NCBI GenBank assembly: GCA_021604565.1
Contig: BQJF01000024.1
Span: 1-48,405, forward strand
Direction: 5' to 3'
Source of the DNA: Minwuia thermotolerans
GTDB lineage: Bacteria; Pseudomonadota; Alphaproteobacteria; Minwuiales; Minwuiaceae
Length of the DNA stretch: 48,405 nucleotides
Shown one piece after another: positions 7,970 through 17,036 of this stretch. The first letter of the stretch is position 1, and every line of letters starts with the position of its first letter. The notes beneath the pieces were generated by a model. That model made no database searches. It saw only the letters and a list, made by a program, of their open reading frames with translations, and was not told the origin of the DNA. A program made the position numbers and the translations under genes.

Positions 7970-8025
7970 CCCATTGACTTACCATGATAGACCACGTATT
8001 CCCATTTGATCCCATGTAGTGCCAT
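7970..8025 (+). promoter_or_regulatory. Probable MraZ operator: array of about six 10-bp-spaced repeats
   Basis: CCA triplets occur at 7971, 7982, 7992, 8002, 8012 and 8022, giving spacings of 11, 10, 10, 10 and 10. Most sit in an xCCAT context, so the bottom strand reads ATGG(G/T). MraZ of E. coli binds TGGGN direct repeats separated by 5 nt, i.e. a 10-bp period, and represses the dcw operon. The match in core, period and position just ahead of mraZ makes this an autoregulatory operator. Weaker CCA copies continue at 8043, 8054 and 8064. Confidence 0.75.
7974..8002 (+). promoter_or_regulatory. Candidate dcw/mraZ promoter
   Basis: TTGACT (7974-7979) and TATTCC (7997-8002) are separated by 17 bases. 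The -35 is near consensus and the -10 is weak. Transcription would start around 8009, inside the CCA repeat array, so bound MraZ would block RNA polymerase. Confidence 0.45.
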
Positions 8026-8112
8026 GAGACCGGTGTGCCGAACCACCGTTACCCCATTGGCATCCAGGGCGGAGGGCGATAGGGCCGAAACACGAACCAA
8101 GTGGAGCCGAAT

Positions 8113-8619
8113 GTGCCGGGAGCGAATTACTTCTCCGGCAGTTTCACGCACCGGATCGACGGCAAGGGCCGTGTGTCGATCCCGGCCCGCTTTCGTGCGC
8201 TTCTGGAAGATCAGGGTGAGTCCGAAATGATGGTGATCCCGTCCTACAAGGATGGGGTCATGGAGGCATTTCCGCGCCGGGTGCTGGAAGGCATCTTCGA
8301 GCGGCTGGAGGAGAAGGATCCGCAGTCGGAAGAGGTGGAGGATCTGGCCACCTACCTGTTCGGCGGGGCCAACACCCTGTCCTTCGACAAGGATGGCCGT
8401 GTCGTGCTGTCGCCGGAGTTGCAGGAGGCGATTGGCGTCACCGATCAGGTCGTCTTCATGGGGCGTGCCGACCGGTTCTACATGCTCAGCCCGGAACGGT
8501 CGAAGGAAGTGCTGGAGGCCGCGCGCATCCGCTCCCGCGAGAAGCATCGTGGTGCGCTGGCGCCGCGGCGTCGCGCGCCGCTGGTTCAGGTTGCCTCCCT
8601 GCCTGACGAGGACGCATGA
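8113..8619 (+). CDS. mraZ: MraZ, transcriptional regulator of the dcw cluster
   Basis: A SpoVT/AbrB-like DNA-binding protein built of two tandem MraZ motifs: the first contains FTHRIDGKGRVSIPARFR near the N terminus and the second LSFDKDGRVVLSPELQ about 75 residues later. MraZ forms a ring and represses its own operon. I chose GTG 8113 because GGAG lies 6 bases upstream; GTG 8101 is in frame, gives four more residues and lacks a ribosome site. The product (168 aa) is longer than the usual ~145-155 because of a basic tail (REKHRGALAPRRRAP). Its stop overlaps the rsmH start by 4 bases. The repeat array upstream fits self-repression. Confidence 0.95.
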   Translation: MPGANYFSGSFTHRIDGKGRVSIPARFRALLEDQGESEMMVIPSYKDGVMEAFPRRVLEGIFERLEEKDPQSEEVEDLATYLFGGANTLSFDKDGRVVLSPELQEAIGVTDQVVFMGRADRFYMLSPERSKEVLEAARIRSREKHRGALAPRRRAPLVQVASLPDEDA

Positions 8620-9611
8620 TGGAACGCGCACCTGTCGAGCCGCGCGAGGGTCATGTTCCGGTCATGGGCACGGCGGTGGCGCGGGGTCTGGCCCTGTCTG
8701 CCGGCCGGCGTTATCTGGACTGCACCTATGGATTGGGTGGTTACACCCGTCAGTGGCTGAACGCCTGCGATTGCCAGGTGATCGCGATTGACCGCGACCC
8801 CCGCGCCATCGCGGCAGCGAAGCAGGATGCGGCGCACTATGCCGGTCGTCTGACCGTGCTGGAGGGGTGCTTTGGTGACATGGCCGCACTGCTGGCGGGC
8901 ATCGGCGTCGACAGCCTGGACGGCATCGCCATGGACCTTGGCGTTTCCTCCCCGCAACTCGATCAGGCGGAACGTGGATTCTCCTTCCAGCATGACGGCC
9001 CGCTGGACATGCGCATGGGCGATGGCCCGCTGACGGCAGCGGAGATCGTCAACGACTGGCCGGTGGAGCGTCTGGCCGACATCTTCTATCGCTTTGGCGA
9101 GGAGCGGAAATCCCGTCCCATCGCCCGCGCCATCGACAAGGTGCGGGTTGACCGTCCGATCCGCAGCACGGCTGAGCTTGCCGCCATCGTTGCGCGCGCC
9201 GCGCCGACGAAGCCGGGCCGAATTCATCCGGCGACGCGCGTGTTTCAGGCGATCCGCATTGTCGTGAACGACGAGTTGGGCGAGTTGCGCCGTGGCCTGA
9301 TCGCGTCGGAGCAGTTGCTGCGTCCCGGCGGGCGGCTGGCCGTTGTCAGCTTTCACAGCCTCGAGGACCGGATGGTCAAGCGGTTCCTGGCACCGCGTTC
9401 CGGCAACACGCCGGGGGCTTCCCGGCATCGCCCGGTGATCGAGGAGGCCCCGGCGCCGTCGTTCCGGCTGGTCAGCCGTGGCGCGGAGAAGGCGGACGAG
9501 GCCGAGGTCGCCGGCAACCCGCGCTCCCGCTCTGCCCGCCTGCGCGTGGCCGAGCGCCTGGATGCCCCGGCCTGGCCTGCGTCCGAAGGGTTCGAGGAGC
9601 TGGCAGCATGA
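8616..9611 (+). CDS. rsmH: 16S rRNA (cytosine1402-N4)-methyltransferase RsmH (MraW)
   Basis: An S-adenosylmethionine-dependent methyltransferase that N4-methylates C1402 of 16S rRNA in the decoding centre. The 331 residues contain the RsmH landmarks in order: HVPVM near the N terminus, DCTYGLGGYTRQWL (SAM-binding loop), AIDRDPRAI, MDLGVSSPQLD, the RGFSF...GPLDMRMG block, RVFQAIRIVVNDEL and VVSFHSLEDRMVKRF. Length is near the family norm of about 310-330. Start ATG 8616 overlaps the mraZ stop (ATGA), with a second in-frame ATG three bases later. Its stop overlaps ftsL in the same way. Confidence 0.97.
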   Translation: MMERAPVEPREGHVPVMGTAVARGLALSAGRRYLDCTYGLGGYTRQWLNACDCQVIAIDRDPRAIAAAKQDAAHYAGRLTVLEGCFGDMAALLAGIGVDSLDGIAMDLGVSSPQLDQAERGFSFQHDGPLDMRMGDGPLTAAEIVNDWPVERLADIFYRFGEERKSRPIARAIDKVRVDRPIRSTAELAAIVARAAPTKPGRIHPATRVFQAIRIVVNDELGELRRGLIASEQLLRPGGRLAVVSFHSLEDRMVKRFLAPRSGNTPGASRHRPVIEEAPAPSFRLVSRGAEKADEAEVAGNPRSRSARLRVAERLDAPAWPASEGFEELAA

Positions 9612-9955
9612 ACCGCCTGTTCCTCATGATTGCCCTGTTCATCGCGGCACTTGCTATCGGTGCGGTCTACGAGAGCGAGCGCCGCTATGATGCCGCGGAG
9701 GACGAGGCCCTGCGGGTGGAGCGCGAGATTGCCGCGACCCGCCGTGACATTCATGTGCTTGATGTCGAGTGGAGCTATCTGACCCGGCCCGAACGGCTGG
9801 AGGAACTTGCCGCGCTGCATCTGCCGCTGGCGCCGCCAGATGTGGGGCGGATGATCGCCACCGACGCCGACCTGCAGAATTTGATGGACGAGCTGAATGG
9901 CCTGACGGTTGCGAATGGCGTTCTGGATCCGTCGAGCGGGAAGGTGCGGCCATGA
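9608..9955 (+). CDS. ftsL: Cell division protein FtsL
   Basis: A 115-residue bitopic membrane protein: a very short cytoplasmic tail, one membrane helix (about residues 3-20, LFLMIALFIAALAIGAVY) and a periplasmic helical region predicted as coiled coil (about 21-60, SERRYDAAEDEALRVEREI). A conserved-type LTRPERLEELA segment follows (about residues 58-68). FtsL pairs with FtsB and FtsQ in the divisome and helps activate FtsW-FtsI. Sequence conservation is low in this family, so the call rests on topology plus position between rsmH and ftsI. It is joined to both neighbours by 4-base ATGA overlaps. Confidence 0.9.
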   Translation: MNRLFLMIALFIAALAIGAVYESERRYDAAEDEALRVEREIAATRRDIHVLDVEWSYLTRPERLEELAALHLPLAPPDVGRMIATDADLQNLMDELNGLTVANGVLDPSSGKVRP

Positions 9956-11715
9956 ACCGGACCCTGTTCGACAGGCCGCCCGGCACCGAGCTGGCCCAGA
10001 GCGACCTGCAGCGTCGGCTGCCGGGCAGCGACATCACCCGTGTGCGTCGTCGCCTGACCATGCTGGGGCTCGCCTTTGCTATCGGTTTCACCGCTCTCTC
10101 CGCCCGCGTGATCCATCTGTCCAAGCCGGATCTGGGGTCTGGCATGGCGGCCGAGGCGGCAACCGTTGCCGTGGCACCGGAACTGCCTGCGAAATGGCGG
10201 ACCCGTTCCGCCATCACTGACCGCGACGGCCAGTTGCTGGCAGTGGACCTGCCGACGCATGCGCTGTCCATCGAGACCCGCAAGGTCCGGCAGCCGGACC
10301 GGCTGGCCTGGCGTCTGGCTGCGGCCCTGGGCGACACCACGCCCGGACGGGTGCTGGAGCGGCTGGAGAAGGCAAAGGGTGCGCTCTGGCTGCGCTGGCG
10401 ACTGACGCCGGATCAGGTTGCGGCCGTGATGCGTGTCGGTGACCCGTCGATCAGTCTGGTGCCGACCGTCACCCGCAGCTATCCCAACGGTCGGTTGACC
10501 GCGCATGTGGTCGGCTTCATGGACTCCGAGCGTCAGGGACGTGCGGGGCTGGAGCGTGGCGTCGAGGACCGGCTTCTGGATCCATCCAACCCGCCGGTCA
10601 AGACCTCCATCCATCTGGGTGTGCAGCACGCGGTGCGCGGCGAGCTGGCACGGGCGGTCGAGACATTCTCGGCCATTGGCGGCGCGGCGCTGGTCATGGA
10701 TGTGACCAATGGCGAGATCCTGTCGATGGTTTCCCTGCCGGATTTCGATGCCAACCTGCGTGAGTCGCTGCGCGAGGATGCGTTCTTCAATCGCGCCACC
10801 TATGGCCGCTACGAAATGGGGTCGACCTTCAAGACCTTCACCGCGGCCATGGCGCTGGAGGCGGGCAAGCGTCTGAGCGACAGCTATGACGCAACCGATC
10901 CGATCCGGTTCGGTCGTTTCCGCATCCGTGACCATCACGCGAAGAAGCGTGAGATGACGGTGGCGGAGATCTTCAAGTTCTCCTCAAACATCGGTGCCGC
11001 GAAGATGGCGGTCGATGTCGGCACCGAGAGTCAGCGCAAGTTCCTCGGGTCGCTGGGGCTGCTGGAGCGGTCGGAGATCGAGATCCCCGAGCTTGTCTCG
11101 CCGCAGTTGCCCTATCGCTGGGGCGAACTGGAGACCATGACCATCGCCTTTGGGCATGGTCTTTCGGTCTCGCCGCTGCACCTCGCCACCGCGATGGGGG
11201 CGATGGTGAACGGCGGCAACCTGATCGCACCGACCTTGCTGAAGCGGTCCGTCGAGAATCCGGCAACCCAGCGCCAGGTGATCTCGGAGAAGACCTCCGA
11301 CAGCATCCGCAAGCTGCTGCGCCTTGTGGTGGCCGACGGAACGGGACGCAGCGCGGCGGCGCAGGGCTTTGTTGTCGGCGGCAAGACCGGCACGGCGGAG
11401 AAGGCCATCGAGAAGGGCTATGCACGCAAGCGCCTGATCACGTCATTTGTCGGCGTCTTCCCGATGCATGCCCCGCGCTACATCGTGCTGGCCATGCTGG
11501 ACGAACCGCAGGGGACCAAGGAAACCTTCAACTACATCACGGCGGGTTGGAACGCCGCACCGACGGTCGGGCGCATCATCAGGCGCGTGGCGCCGCTGCT
11601 GGGTGTCGCCCCTGTCGATGAACTGGATCCGGAGATCCTGCGCGCACTGGCACTGCCGCCGTCCGCTGACCCCTTCGCGAAGAAGGCCAGGGGAGGGCGC
11701 GATGCGACTCTCTGA
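9952..11715 (+). CDS. ftsI: Septal peptidoglycan transpeptidase FtsI (PBP3)
   Basis: A class B penicillin-binding protein of 587 residues that cross-links septal peptidoglycan. One N-terminal membrane helix (about residues 36-55, LTMLGLAFAIGFTALSARVI) precedes a periplasmic pedestal domain and the transpeptidase domain. All active-site motifs are intact: S-x-x-K at Ser291-Thr-Phe-Lys294, S-x-N at Ser344-Ser-Asn346 and K-T-G at Lys478-Thr-Gly. The start at 9952 overlaps the ftsL stop; an in-frame extension upstream lies inside ftsL and is not used. The stop overlaps murE by 14 bases. No lipobox or unusual insertion is seen. Confidence 0.97.
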   Translation: MNRTLFDRPPGTELAQSDLQRRLPGSDITRVRRRLTMLGLAFAIGFTALSARVIHLSKPDLGSGMAAEAATVAVAPELPAKWRTRSAITDRDGQLLAVDLPTHALSIETRKVRQPDRLAWRLAAALGDTTPGRVLERLEKAKGALWLRWRLTPDQVAAVMRVGDPSISLVPTVTRSYPNGRLTAHVVGFMDSERQGRAGLERGVEDRLLDPSNPPVKTSIHLGVQHAVRGELARAVETFSAIGGAALVMDVTNGEILSMVSLPDFDANLRESLREDAFFNRATYGRYEMGSTFKTFTAAMALEAGKRLSDSYDATDPIRFGRFRIRDHHAKKREMTVAEIFKFSSNIGAAKMAVDVGTESQRKFLGSLGLLERSEIEIPELVSPQLPYRWGELETMTIAFGHGLSVSPLHLATAMGAMVNGGNLIAPTLLKRSVENPATQRQVISEKTSDSIRKLLRLVVADGTGRSAAAQGFVVGGKTGTAEKAIEKGYARKRLITSFVGVFPMHAPRYIVLAMLDEPQGTKETFNYITAGWNAAPTVGRIIRRVAPLLGVAPVDELDPEILRALALPPSADPFAKKARGGRDATL

Positions 11716-13132
11716 CCTGATGGGCAGCAAGGCAGGCAGCAACGCCGCGCTGGAGATCACCGGCATCACGGCGGACAGCCGGGAAGTGATGCCCGGGTTC
11801 CTGTTCGCGGCCCTTGGCGGCACGCAGATCGACGGCAGCCGTTTCGTGGCCGACGCCGTCGCGCGCGGTGCCGTGGCGGTGCTGGCGGAGCGTACCCTGT
11901 CGGCGGATGTTCCAGTTCTCGTCGGGCAGGACGCGCGGCGTTGCCTGGCGCGGATGGCAGCCCGGTTCTATGGCACGCAGCCGGAGACGGTGGCGGCAGT
12001 CACCGGCACCAGCGGCAAGTCGTCCGTGGTCTGGTTCCTGCGCCAGATCTGGGCCGCACAGGATCTGCAGTCCGCAAGCCTGGGTACCCTGGGCATTCAG
12101 GGACCTGACGGATTTGCCGCGGGGTCACTGACCACGCCTGACCCTGTGGCCTTGCATCGTGATGTGGCGGCGCTGGCCAACAGTGGTGTCACCCATCTGG
12201 CGCTGGAGGCCTCCAGCCATGGTCTGGTGCAGCGTCGTCTCGACGGGCTGAAACTGTCGGGTGCGATCTTCACCAATCTGGGGCACGACCATCTCGACTA
12301 TCACCGGGACCGTGCCGACTATCTGAATGCGAAGCTGCGGCTGTTTCGTGATCTGCTGCCCGAAGGTGCGCCCGCAGTGATCAATGCAGACGACGCCGCA
12401 GGCGATGACGTGACGGAGGCGGCGCGGGCCGCGGGTCTGCGGGTCGTCACCTATGGCACCGGCAAGGCTGATTTCCGCTTCGCGATCGATGATGCGCGGC
12501 TTGATGGCCAGACGGTCACGATCAGTCATGCGGGCGAGACCCGGACCATCCAGCTTCCCCTGATCGGGGCGTTCCAGGCAGAGAATGTCACTGCCGCAGT
12601 CGCCCTTTCCGTTTCCCTCGGCTCCGCGTTCCGAGGGAGCCTGGCGGCGCTGCCCGAGCTTGAGGGGGCGCCCGGCCGTCTGCACCTGGCCGGGTCCAAG
12701 GGCAGCGCCGCCGCTTTTATCGACTATGCACACAAGCCCGACGCACTTGCGGCCGTCCTGCGCACGCTGCGTCCGTTGACGGTCGGCCGGTTGATCGTCG
12801 TGTTCGGCTGCGGCGGGGACCGGGACACGCAGAAGCGCCCGATGATGGGAGAGATCGCCGCAACCCGCGCCGACATCGCCATCGTCACCGATGACAACCC
12901 AAGGAACGAGGATCCGTCAGCCATTCGCCGCGCCATCATGGCCGCCTGCCCCGGCGGCATCGAGATCGGGGACCGGGCGGCAGCTATCCGTCACGGGGTC
13001 GGCCTGATGCAGGATGGCGATGTGCTGCTGGTCGCGGGCAAGGGGCATGAAACCGGGCAGAAGATCGGCGACCGGGTGCTGCCCTTCGATGACATGACCA
13101 CAACCCGCGCCGCGCTGGAGGTTCAGGCATGA
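11702..13132 (+). CDS. murE: UDP-MurNAc-L-Ala-D-Glu:meso-diaminopimelate ligase MurE
   Basis: The third Mur ligase, adding meso-diaminopimelate to UDP-MurNAc-dipeptide in the cytoplasm. The 476 residues hold the ATP loop ([12 protein letters not shown]), [10 protein letters not shown], the central HDHLDYH segment and, in the C-terminal domain, DNPR at residues 398-401. DNPR is the motif that selects diaminopimelate over lysine and predicts a DAP-type cell wall. GGGGAGGG precedes the ATG at 11702, which lies 14 bases inside ftsI. The stop overlaps the murF start by 4 bases. Confidence 0.97.
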   Translation: MRLSDLMGSKAGSNAALEITGITADSREVMPGFLFAALGGTQIDGSRFVADAVARGAVAVLAERTLSADVPVLVGQDARRCLARMAARFYGTQPETVAAVTGTSGKSSVVWFLRQIWAAQDLQSASLGTLGIQGPDGFAAGSLTTPDPVALHRDVAALANSGVTHLALEASSHGLVQRRLDGLKLSGAIFTNLGHDHLDYHRDRADYLNAKLRLFRDLLPEGAPAVINADDAAGDDVTEAARAAGLRVVTYGTGKADFRFAIDDARLDGQTVTISHAGETRTIQLPLIGAFQAENVTAAVALSVSLGSAFRGSLAALPELEGAPGRLHLAGSKGSAAAFIDYAHKPDALAAVLRTLRPLTVGRLIVVFGCGGDRDTQKRPMMGEIAATRADIAIVTDDNPRNEDPSAIRRAIMAACPGGIEIGDRAAAIRHGVGLMQDGDVLLVAGKGHETGQKIGDRVLPFDDMTTTRAALEVQA

Positions 13133-14559
13133 GCGTGCTCTGGACAGCCCGTGAGGCGGCAGACGCCACCGGCGGCGCAGTGGTGGGATCATGGTCAGCG
13201 ACGGGTGTTTCGATCGACAGCCGGACCGTGGCGGAGGGTGATATGTTCATCGCTCTGGCAGGACCGAATGCCGACGGTCATGACCATGTCGCTGCCGCTC
13301 TGGATGCTGGTGCGGTTGCGGCGATGGTTCACGACCGTCCCGAAGGTGTCGATCCTGCGCGGCTGCTGCTGGTTGCGGACACCATGGCGGGGCTGGAGGC
13401 GCTGGGAACGGCGGCCCGGGCGCGGACAGGTGCCCGCATCATCGGTGTCACCGGCTCCTGCGGCAAGACCAGCACGAAAGCAGCGCTGGCGCATTGCCTG
13501 ACCGCATCCGGGGTTGCCGTGCACGCGTCGGAGAAGAGCTACAACAATCACTGGGGTGTCCCGCTGACACTGGCCCGCATGCCGCGCGAGACCGGGGTCG
13601 CGGTGCTGGAGATGGGAATGAACCATCCGGGCGAGATCAGGGCGCTGACCGCGATGGTCCGTCCCGACGTCGCCGTGATCACCACGGTCGAGGCCGCGCA
13701 TCTCGCGGCTTTCGGCTCGATCAGCGAGATCGCAGACGCCAAGGCGGAGATCTTCGAGGGCCTGACGGAGAACGGCGTTGCCGTGCTGCCTGCCGACAAT
13801 GCGTGCCACGCGCAGCTGGTTACCGCCGCGCAGCGTTCGGGGGTCACCCGGATCGTGAACTTCGGCCTGGCGGAGACGGCAGAGTATCGCGCTGTCCGGA
13901 TCTCCCTGAAGCCGGATGCTTCCTGTGTGGAGGCGCGGCTGAATGGACACGAAGCCGCGCTCTGCATCGGCATTCCCGGTCAGCACTGGGTCAGCAATGC
14001 CCTGGCCGTGCTGGCGGCAATCGATCAGGCTGGTGGCAACATCGGTCGGGCGGCACCGGCCCTGCGAACCCTGGAGGCCGTGGCTGGTCGTGGCGCGCAG
14101 CAGATGGTTGCCCTGCATGACGGTGGCAGCTTCCGGCTGATCGACGACAGCTACAATGCCAATCCGGCAAGCGTGCGCGCCGCGCTGGGTGTGCTGGGTA
14201 CGACCGCACCGGGTGCTGGCGGGCGGCGCATCGCCATTCTTGGCGACATGCTGGAACTCGGCGAAACCTCCGCGACGCTGCATCGTGAACTGTCAGCGGA
14301 CGTTCTGGCGGCGGAAGTCGACGTCGTCTTGCTGTGTGGGTCGGACATGGGCGCGCTGGCTGATGCCCTGACCGGCCGGATCGACACCGTGCTGCATGCC
14401 GCAACCTCCGCCGAACTGATCGACCCGGCAGTTGGGCAGGTTCACGCGGGCGATGTCGTGCTGGTGAAGGGATCGCTGGGCAGCCGGATGGCGCCCGTCG
14501 TCTCCTCCCTGAAGAACCTGGAGGCCGCTGCGGAACTTCCGCGCGCGGCCTGCGGCTGA
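13129..14559 (+). CDS. murF: UDP-MurNAc-tripeptide:D-Ala-D-Ala ligase MurF
   Basis: The last cytoplasmic peptide-adding Mur ligase; it joins D-Ala-D-Ala to the UDP-MurNAc-tripeptide. Over 476 residues it shows [16 protein letters not shown] (N-terminal substrate domain), the P-loop [12 protein letters not shown], the [12 protein letters not shown] and [11 protein letters not shown] blocks, and [15 protein letters not shown] in the C-terminal part. Length and motif order are normal for MurF. It overlaps murE by 4 bases at its start and is followed after 16 bases by mraY, whose ribosome site (GGGGAGG) lies in that gap. Confidence 0.97.
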   Translation: MSVLWTAREAADATGGAVVGSWSATGVSIDSRTVAEGDMFIALAGPNADGHDHVAAALDAGAVAAMVHDRPEGVDPARLLLVADTMAGLEALGTAARARTGARIIGVTGSCGKTSTKAALAHCLTASGVAVHASEKSYNNHWGVPLTLARMPRETGVAVLEMGMNHPGEIRALTAMVRPDVAVITTVEAAHLAAFGSISEIADAKAEIFEGLTENGVAVLPADNACHAQLVTAAQRSGVTRIVNFGLAETAEYRAVRISLKPDASCVEARLNGHEAALCIGIPGQHWVSNALAVLAAIDQAGGNIGRAAPALRTLEAVAGRGAQQMVALHDGGSFRLIDDSYNANPASVRAALGVLGTTAPGAGGRRIAILGDMLELGETSATLHRELSADVLAAEVDVVLLCGSDMGALADALTGRIDTVLHAATSAELIDPAVGQVHAGDVVLVKGSLGSRMAPVVSSLKNLEAAAELPRAACG

Positions 14560-14575
14560 AGGGGAGGCGCGGCAC

Positions 14576-15664
14576 ATGCTCTACAACCTACTTTTCCCGC
14601 TGGCCGATGAATTCCAGGTCTTCAACCTGTTCCGCTACCTGACCTTCAGGACGGGCGGGGCCGTGATCACCGCACTTCTGGTGAGTTTCATCGTCGGGCC
14701 GCGCTTCATCGCCTGGCTGAAGTCGCGCCCGCGCTACAATCAGCCGATCCGCGACGACGGACCGGCCAGCCACCTGATCACGAAACAGGGCACGCCGACC
14801 ATGGGCGGCTTCCTGATCCTGCTGGCGGTCACCGTGGCGACCCTGCTCTGGGCCGACCTGACGAATGGTTACGTCTGGATCGTGATGTTCGTGACCCTCA
14901 GCTTTGGCGCCATCGGTTTCATGGATGACTTTGCCAAGGTCACGGGCGCTTCCAGTCGGGGCCTGCGCGGCAAGACCAAGCTGGCGGTGGAATTCGCGAT
15001 CTGCCTCGTCGCCGTGCTCTGGCTGGGCGCGATCTCCCCGGAAGGGCTGGAGAACCGGCTGGCGCTGCCGTTCCTGAAGGATGTGCTGCTGGATCTCGGC
15101 TGGTTCTTCGTGCCCTTCGCCATGTTCGTGATCGTTGGGTCATCGAACGCCGTCAACCTGACGGACGGCCTGGACGGCCTGGCCATCGTGCCGGTCATGA
15201 TCGCTGCCGGAACATTTGCGCTGATCACCTACGTCACCGGCAACTCGATCTTCGCGAGCTATCTGCAAATCCAGTACATCGCCGGTGCCGGTGAACTCGC
15301 CGTCCTGTGCGGCGCTTTGGTCGGTGCCGCGCTCGGGTTCCTGTGGTTCAACGCCCCGCCCGCCATGGTGTTCATGGGCGATACCGGGTCGCTGGCACTG
15401 GGTGGCGCGCTCGGTTCCATCGCCGTGGTCGTGAAGCATGAACTGGTGCTGGCCATCGTCGGCGGCCTGTTCGTGCTGGAGGCGGTTTCGGTGATCGTGC
15501 AGGTCGCCAGCTACAAGACAACGGGCAAGCGGGTGTTCCGCATGGCCCCGCTGCATCACCATTTCGAGCAGAAGGGCTGGCAGGAGCCCACCATCGTCAT
15601 CCGGTTCTGGATCATCGCCTTCATTCTGGCGCTGGTCGGCCTCGCCACGCTGAAGCTGAGGTAG
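14576..15664 (+). CDS. mraY: Phospho-MurNAc-pentapeptide transferase MraY
   Basis: A polytopic inner-membrane enzyme of 362 residues that transfers phospho-MurNAc-pentapeptide from UDP to undecaprenyl phosphate, making lipid I. Several hydrophobic segments run through the whole length. Family motifs seen are [10 protein letters not shown], the acidic catalytic MDDFAK segment, [25 protein letters not shown] and the cytoplasmic [13 protein letters not shown] loop. It is preceded by GGGGAGG and separated from murD by only 4 bases. The two short junctions around it (16 and 4 bases) are the first in this operon that are not overlapping. Confidence 0.98.
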   Translation: MLYNLLFPLADEFQVFNLFRYLTFRTGGAVITALLVSFIVGPRFIAWLKSRPRYNQPIRDDGPASHLITKQGTPTMGGFLILLAVTVATLLWADLTNGYVWIVMFVTLSFGAIGFMDDFAKVTGASSRGLRGKTKLAVEFAICLVAVLWLGAISPEGLENRLALPFLKDVLLDLGWFFVPFAMFVIVGSSNAVNLTDGLDGLAIVPVMIAAGTFALITYVTGNSIFASYLQIQYIAGAGELAVLCGALVGAALGFLWFNAPPAMVFMGDTGSLALGGALGSIAVVVKHELVLAIVGGLFVLEAVSVIVQVASYKTTGKRVFRMAPLHHHFEQKGWQEPTIVIRFWIIAFILALVGLATLKLR

Positions 15665-15668
15665 ACCG

Positions 15669-17036
15669 ATGATCCCGCTCACCATCTGCAAGGACAAGAC
15701 CCTGTTCGTGCTGGGACTCGCGCGCAGCGGACGGTCCACGGTTGCCGCCGCACTGGCCGGTGGTGCGCGTGTCATGGCATGGGACGACAACGCGGAGGCG
15801 CGGGCGCAAGTCAGCGGGGCGGAGCTGACCGCCCCGGACAATGCCGACTGGTCGGTGATCGAGATGCTGGTGCTGGCGCCGGGCATCCCGCTGACCCATC
15901 CGGAGCCGCATCCGGCGGTCTTCGCCGCGAAGGATGCCGGGGTAGAGATCATCGGCGATGTCGAGCTGTTCGTGCGACAGATGCCGGACGCGCGGATCGT
16001 TGCTGTCACCGGCACCAACGGCAAGTCGACGACCACCGCAATGATCGGGCATGTGCTGCAGTCCGCGGGCCTCGACGCGGCGATCGCAGGCAACATCGGT
16101 GTGCCCGTGCTGGAGCTTGATCCGGGTACGCCAGACCGTGTGTACGTGCTGGAACTGTCGTCCTATCAGATCGACCTGACACCCTCGATCCGGCCCGAGG
16201 TCGGAATCCTGCTGAACATCACGCCGGACCATCTGGACCGGCATGGCGGGATGGCCGGATACGTGGATGTGAAGCGCAAGCTGTTTGCGCACATGGGCAC
16301 CGGTTGCACTGCTGTTGTCGGCATCGATGACCGCTATGGCCGCGACCTCGTTGAAGCTCTGTCCGGCGTTCAGGGACTTGCCATCAGCCCGGTTGCCGTC
16401 GGACGACCCCGTCCCGGCTCGGTCTATGTGCTTGATGGCCGGGCCTTTGCCGACGGCCTGAGCATCATGGACCTGAACGGTCACCCCGCTCTGCCAGGAA
16501 AGCACAATCAACAGAATGCGGCAGCGGCCATCGCCGCCGGTCGGGCGCTCGGTCTTGGTGCCGCGAAGATCGCGGCGGGGATTGCCAGCTTCCCGGGCCT
16601 GCCACATCGCATCGAGCGGCTGGGCGAGCGCGATGGTGTCAGCTTCTACAATGACTCCAAGGCGACCAATCCGGAGGCGGCGGCGCGGGCCCTTGCTTCC
16701 TTCGAGCGGATCTACTGGATCGCGGGTGGCGTGCCGAAGGACGGACCGCTCGCACCCGTACTGCCGTTCCTCGACCGTGTGACCCGAACCTATCTGATCG
16801 GTGCAGCGGAAGCGCGATTTGCTGTCGAGCTTTCCGGTCGTACCGACTGCGTGCCAAGCGGCACGCTGGCGCGCGCAGTGGCGCAGGCCGCCAGCGATGC
16901 TCAGGCGGACGGCGGCGGTGTCGTGCTGTTGTCCCCCGCCTGCGCCAGCTTCGATCAGTTCGCGGACTTCGAGGCGCGCGGTGATGCATTTCGCGCCCAG
17001 GTGGCTGGTCTGCTGGACGCGGAGGCAGCGTCATGA
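15669..17036 (+). CDS. murD: UDP-MurNAc-L-alanine:D-glutamate ligase MurD
   Basis: A cytoplasmic Mur ligase of 455 residues that adds D-glutamate to UDP-MurNAc-L-Ala. The Rossmann-like N-terminal domain has LGLARSGRSTVAAALA; the P-loop is TGTNGKSTTTAMIGH; ELSSYQ and NITPDHLDRH follow; the C-terminal domain includes the FPGLPHRIE and FYNDSKATNPEAA blocks, which contact nucleotide. Motif order and length are typical. The stop overlaps the ftsW start by 4 bases. Confidence 0.97.
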   Translation: MIPLTICKDKTLFVLGLARSGRSTVAAALAGGARVMAWDDNAEARAQVSGAELTAPDNADWSVIEMLVLAPGIPLTHPEPHPAVFAAKDAGVEIIGDVELFVRQMPDARIVAVTGTNGKSTTTAMIGHVLQSAGLDAAIAGNIGVPVLELDPGTPDRVYVLELSSYQIDLTPSIRPEVGILLNITPDHLDRHGGMAGYVDVKRKLFAHMGTGCTAVVGIDDRYGRDLVEALSGVQGLAISPVAVGRPRPGSVYVLDGRAFADGLSIMDLNGHPALPGKHNQQNAAAAIAAGRALGLGAAKIAAGIASFPGLPHRIERLGERDGVSFYNDSKATNPEAAARALASFERIYWIAGGVPKDGPLAPVLPFLDRVTRTYLIGAAEARFAVELSGRTDCVPSGTLARAVAQAASDAQADGGGVVLLSPACASFDQFADFEARGDAFRAQVAGLLDAEAAS

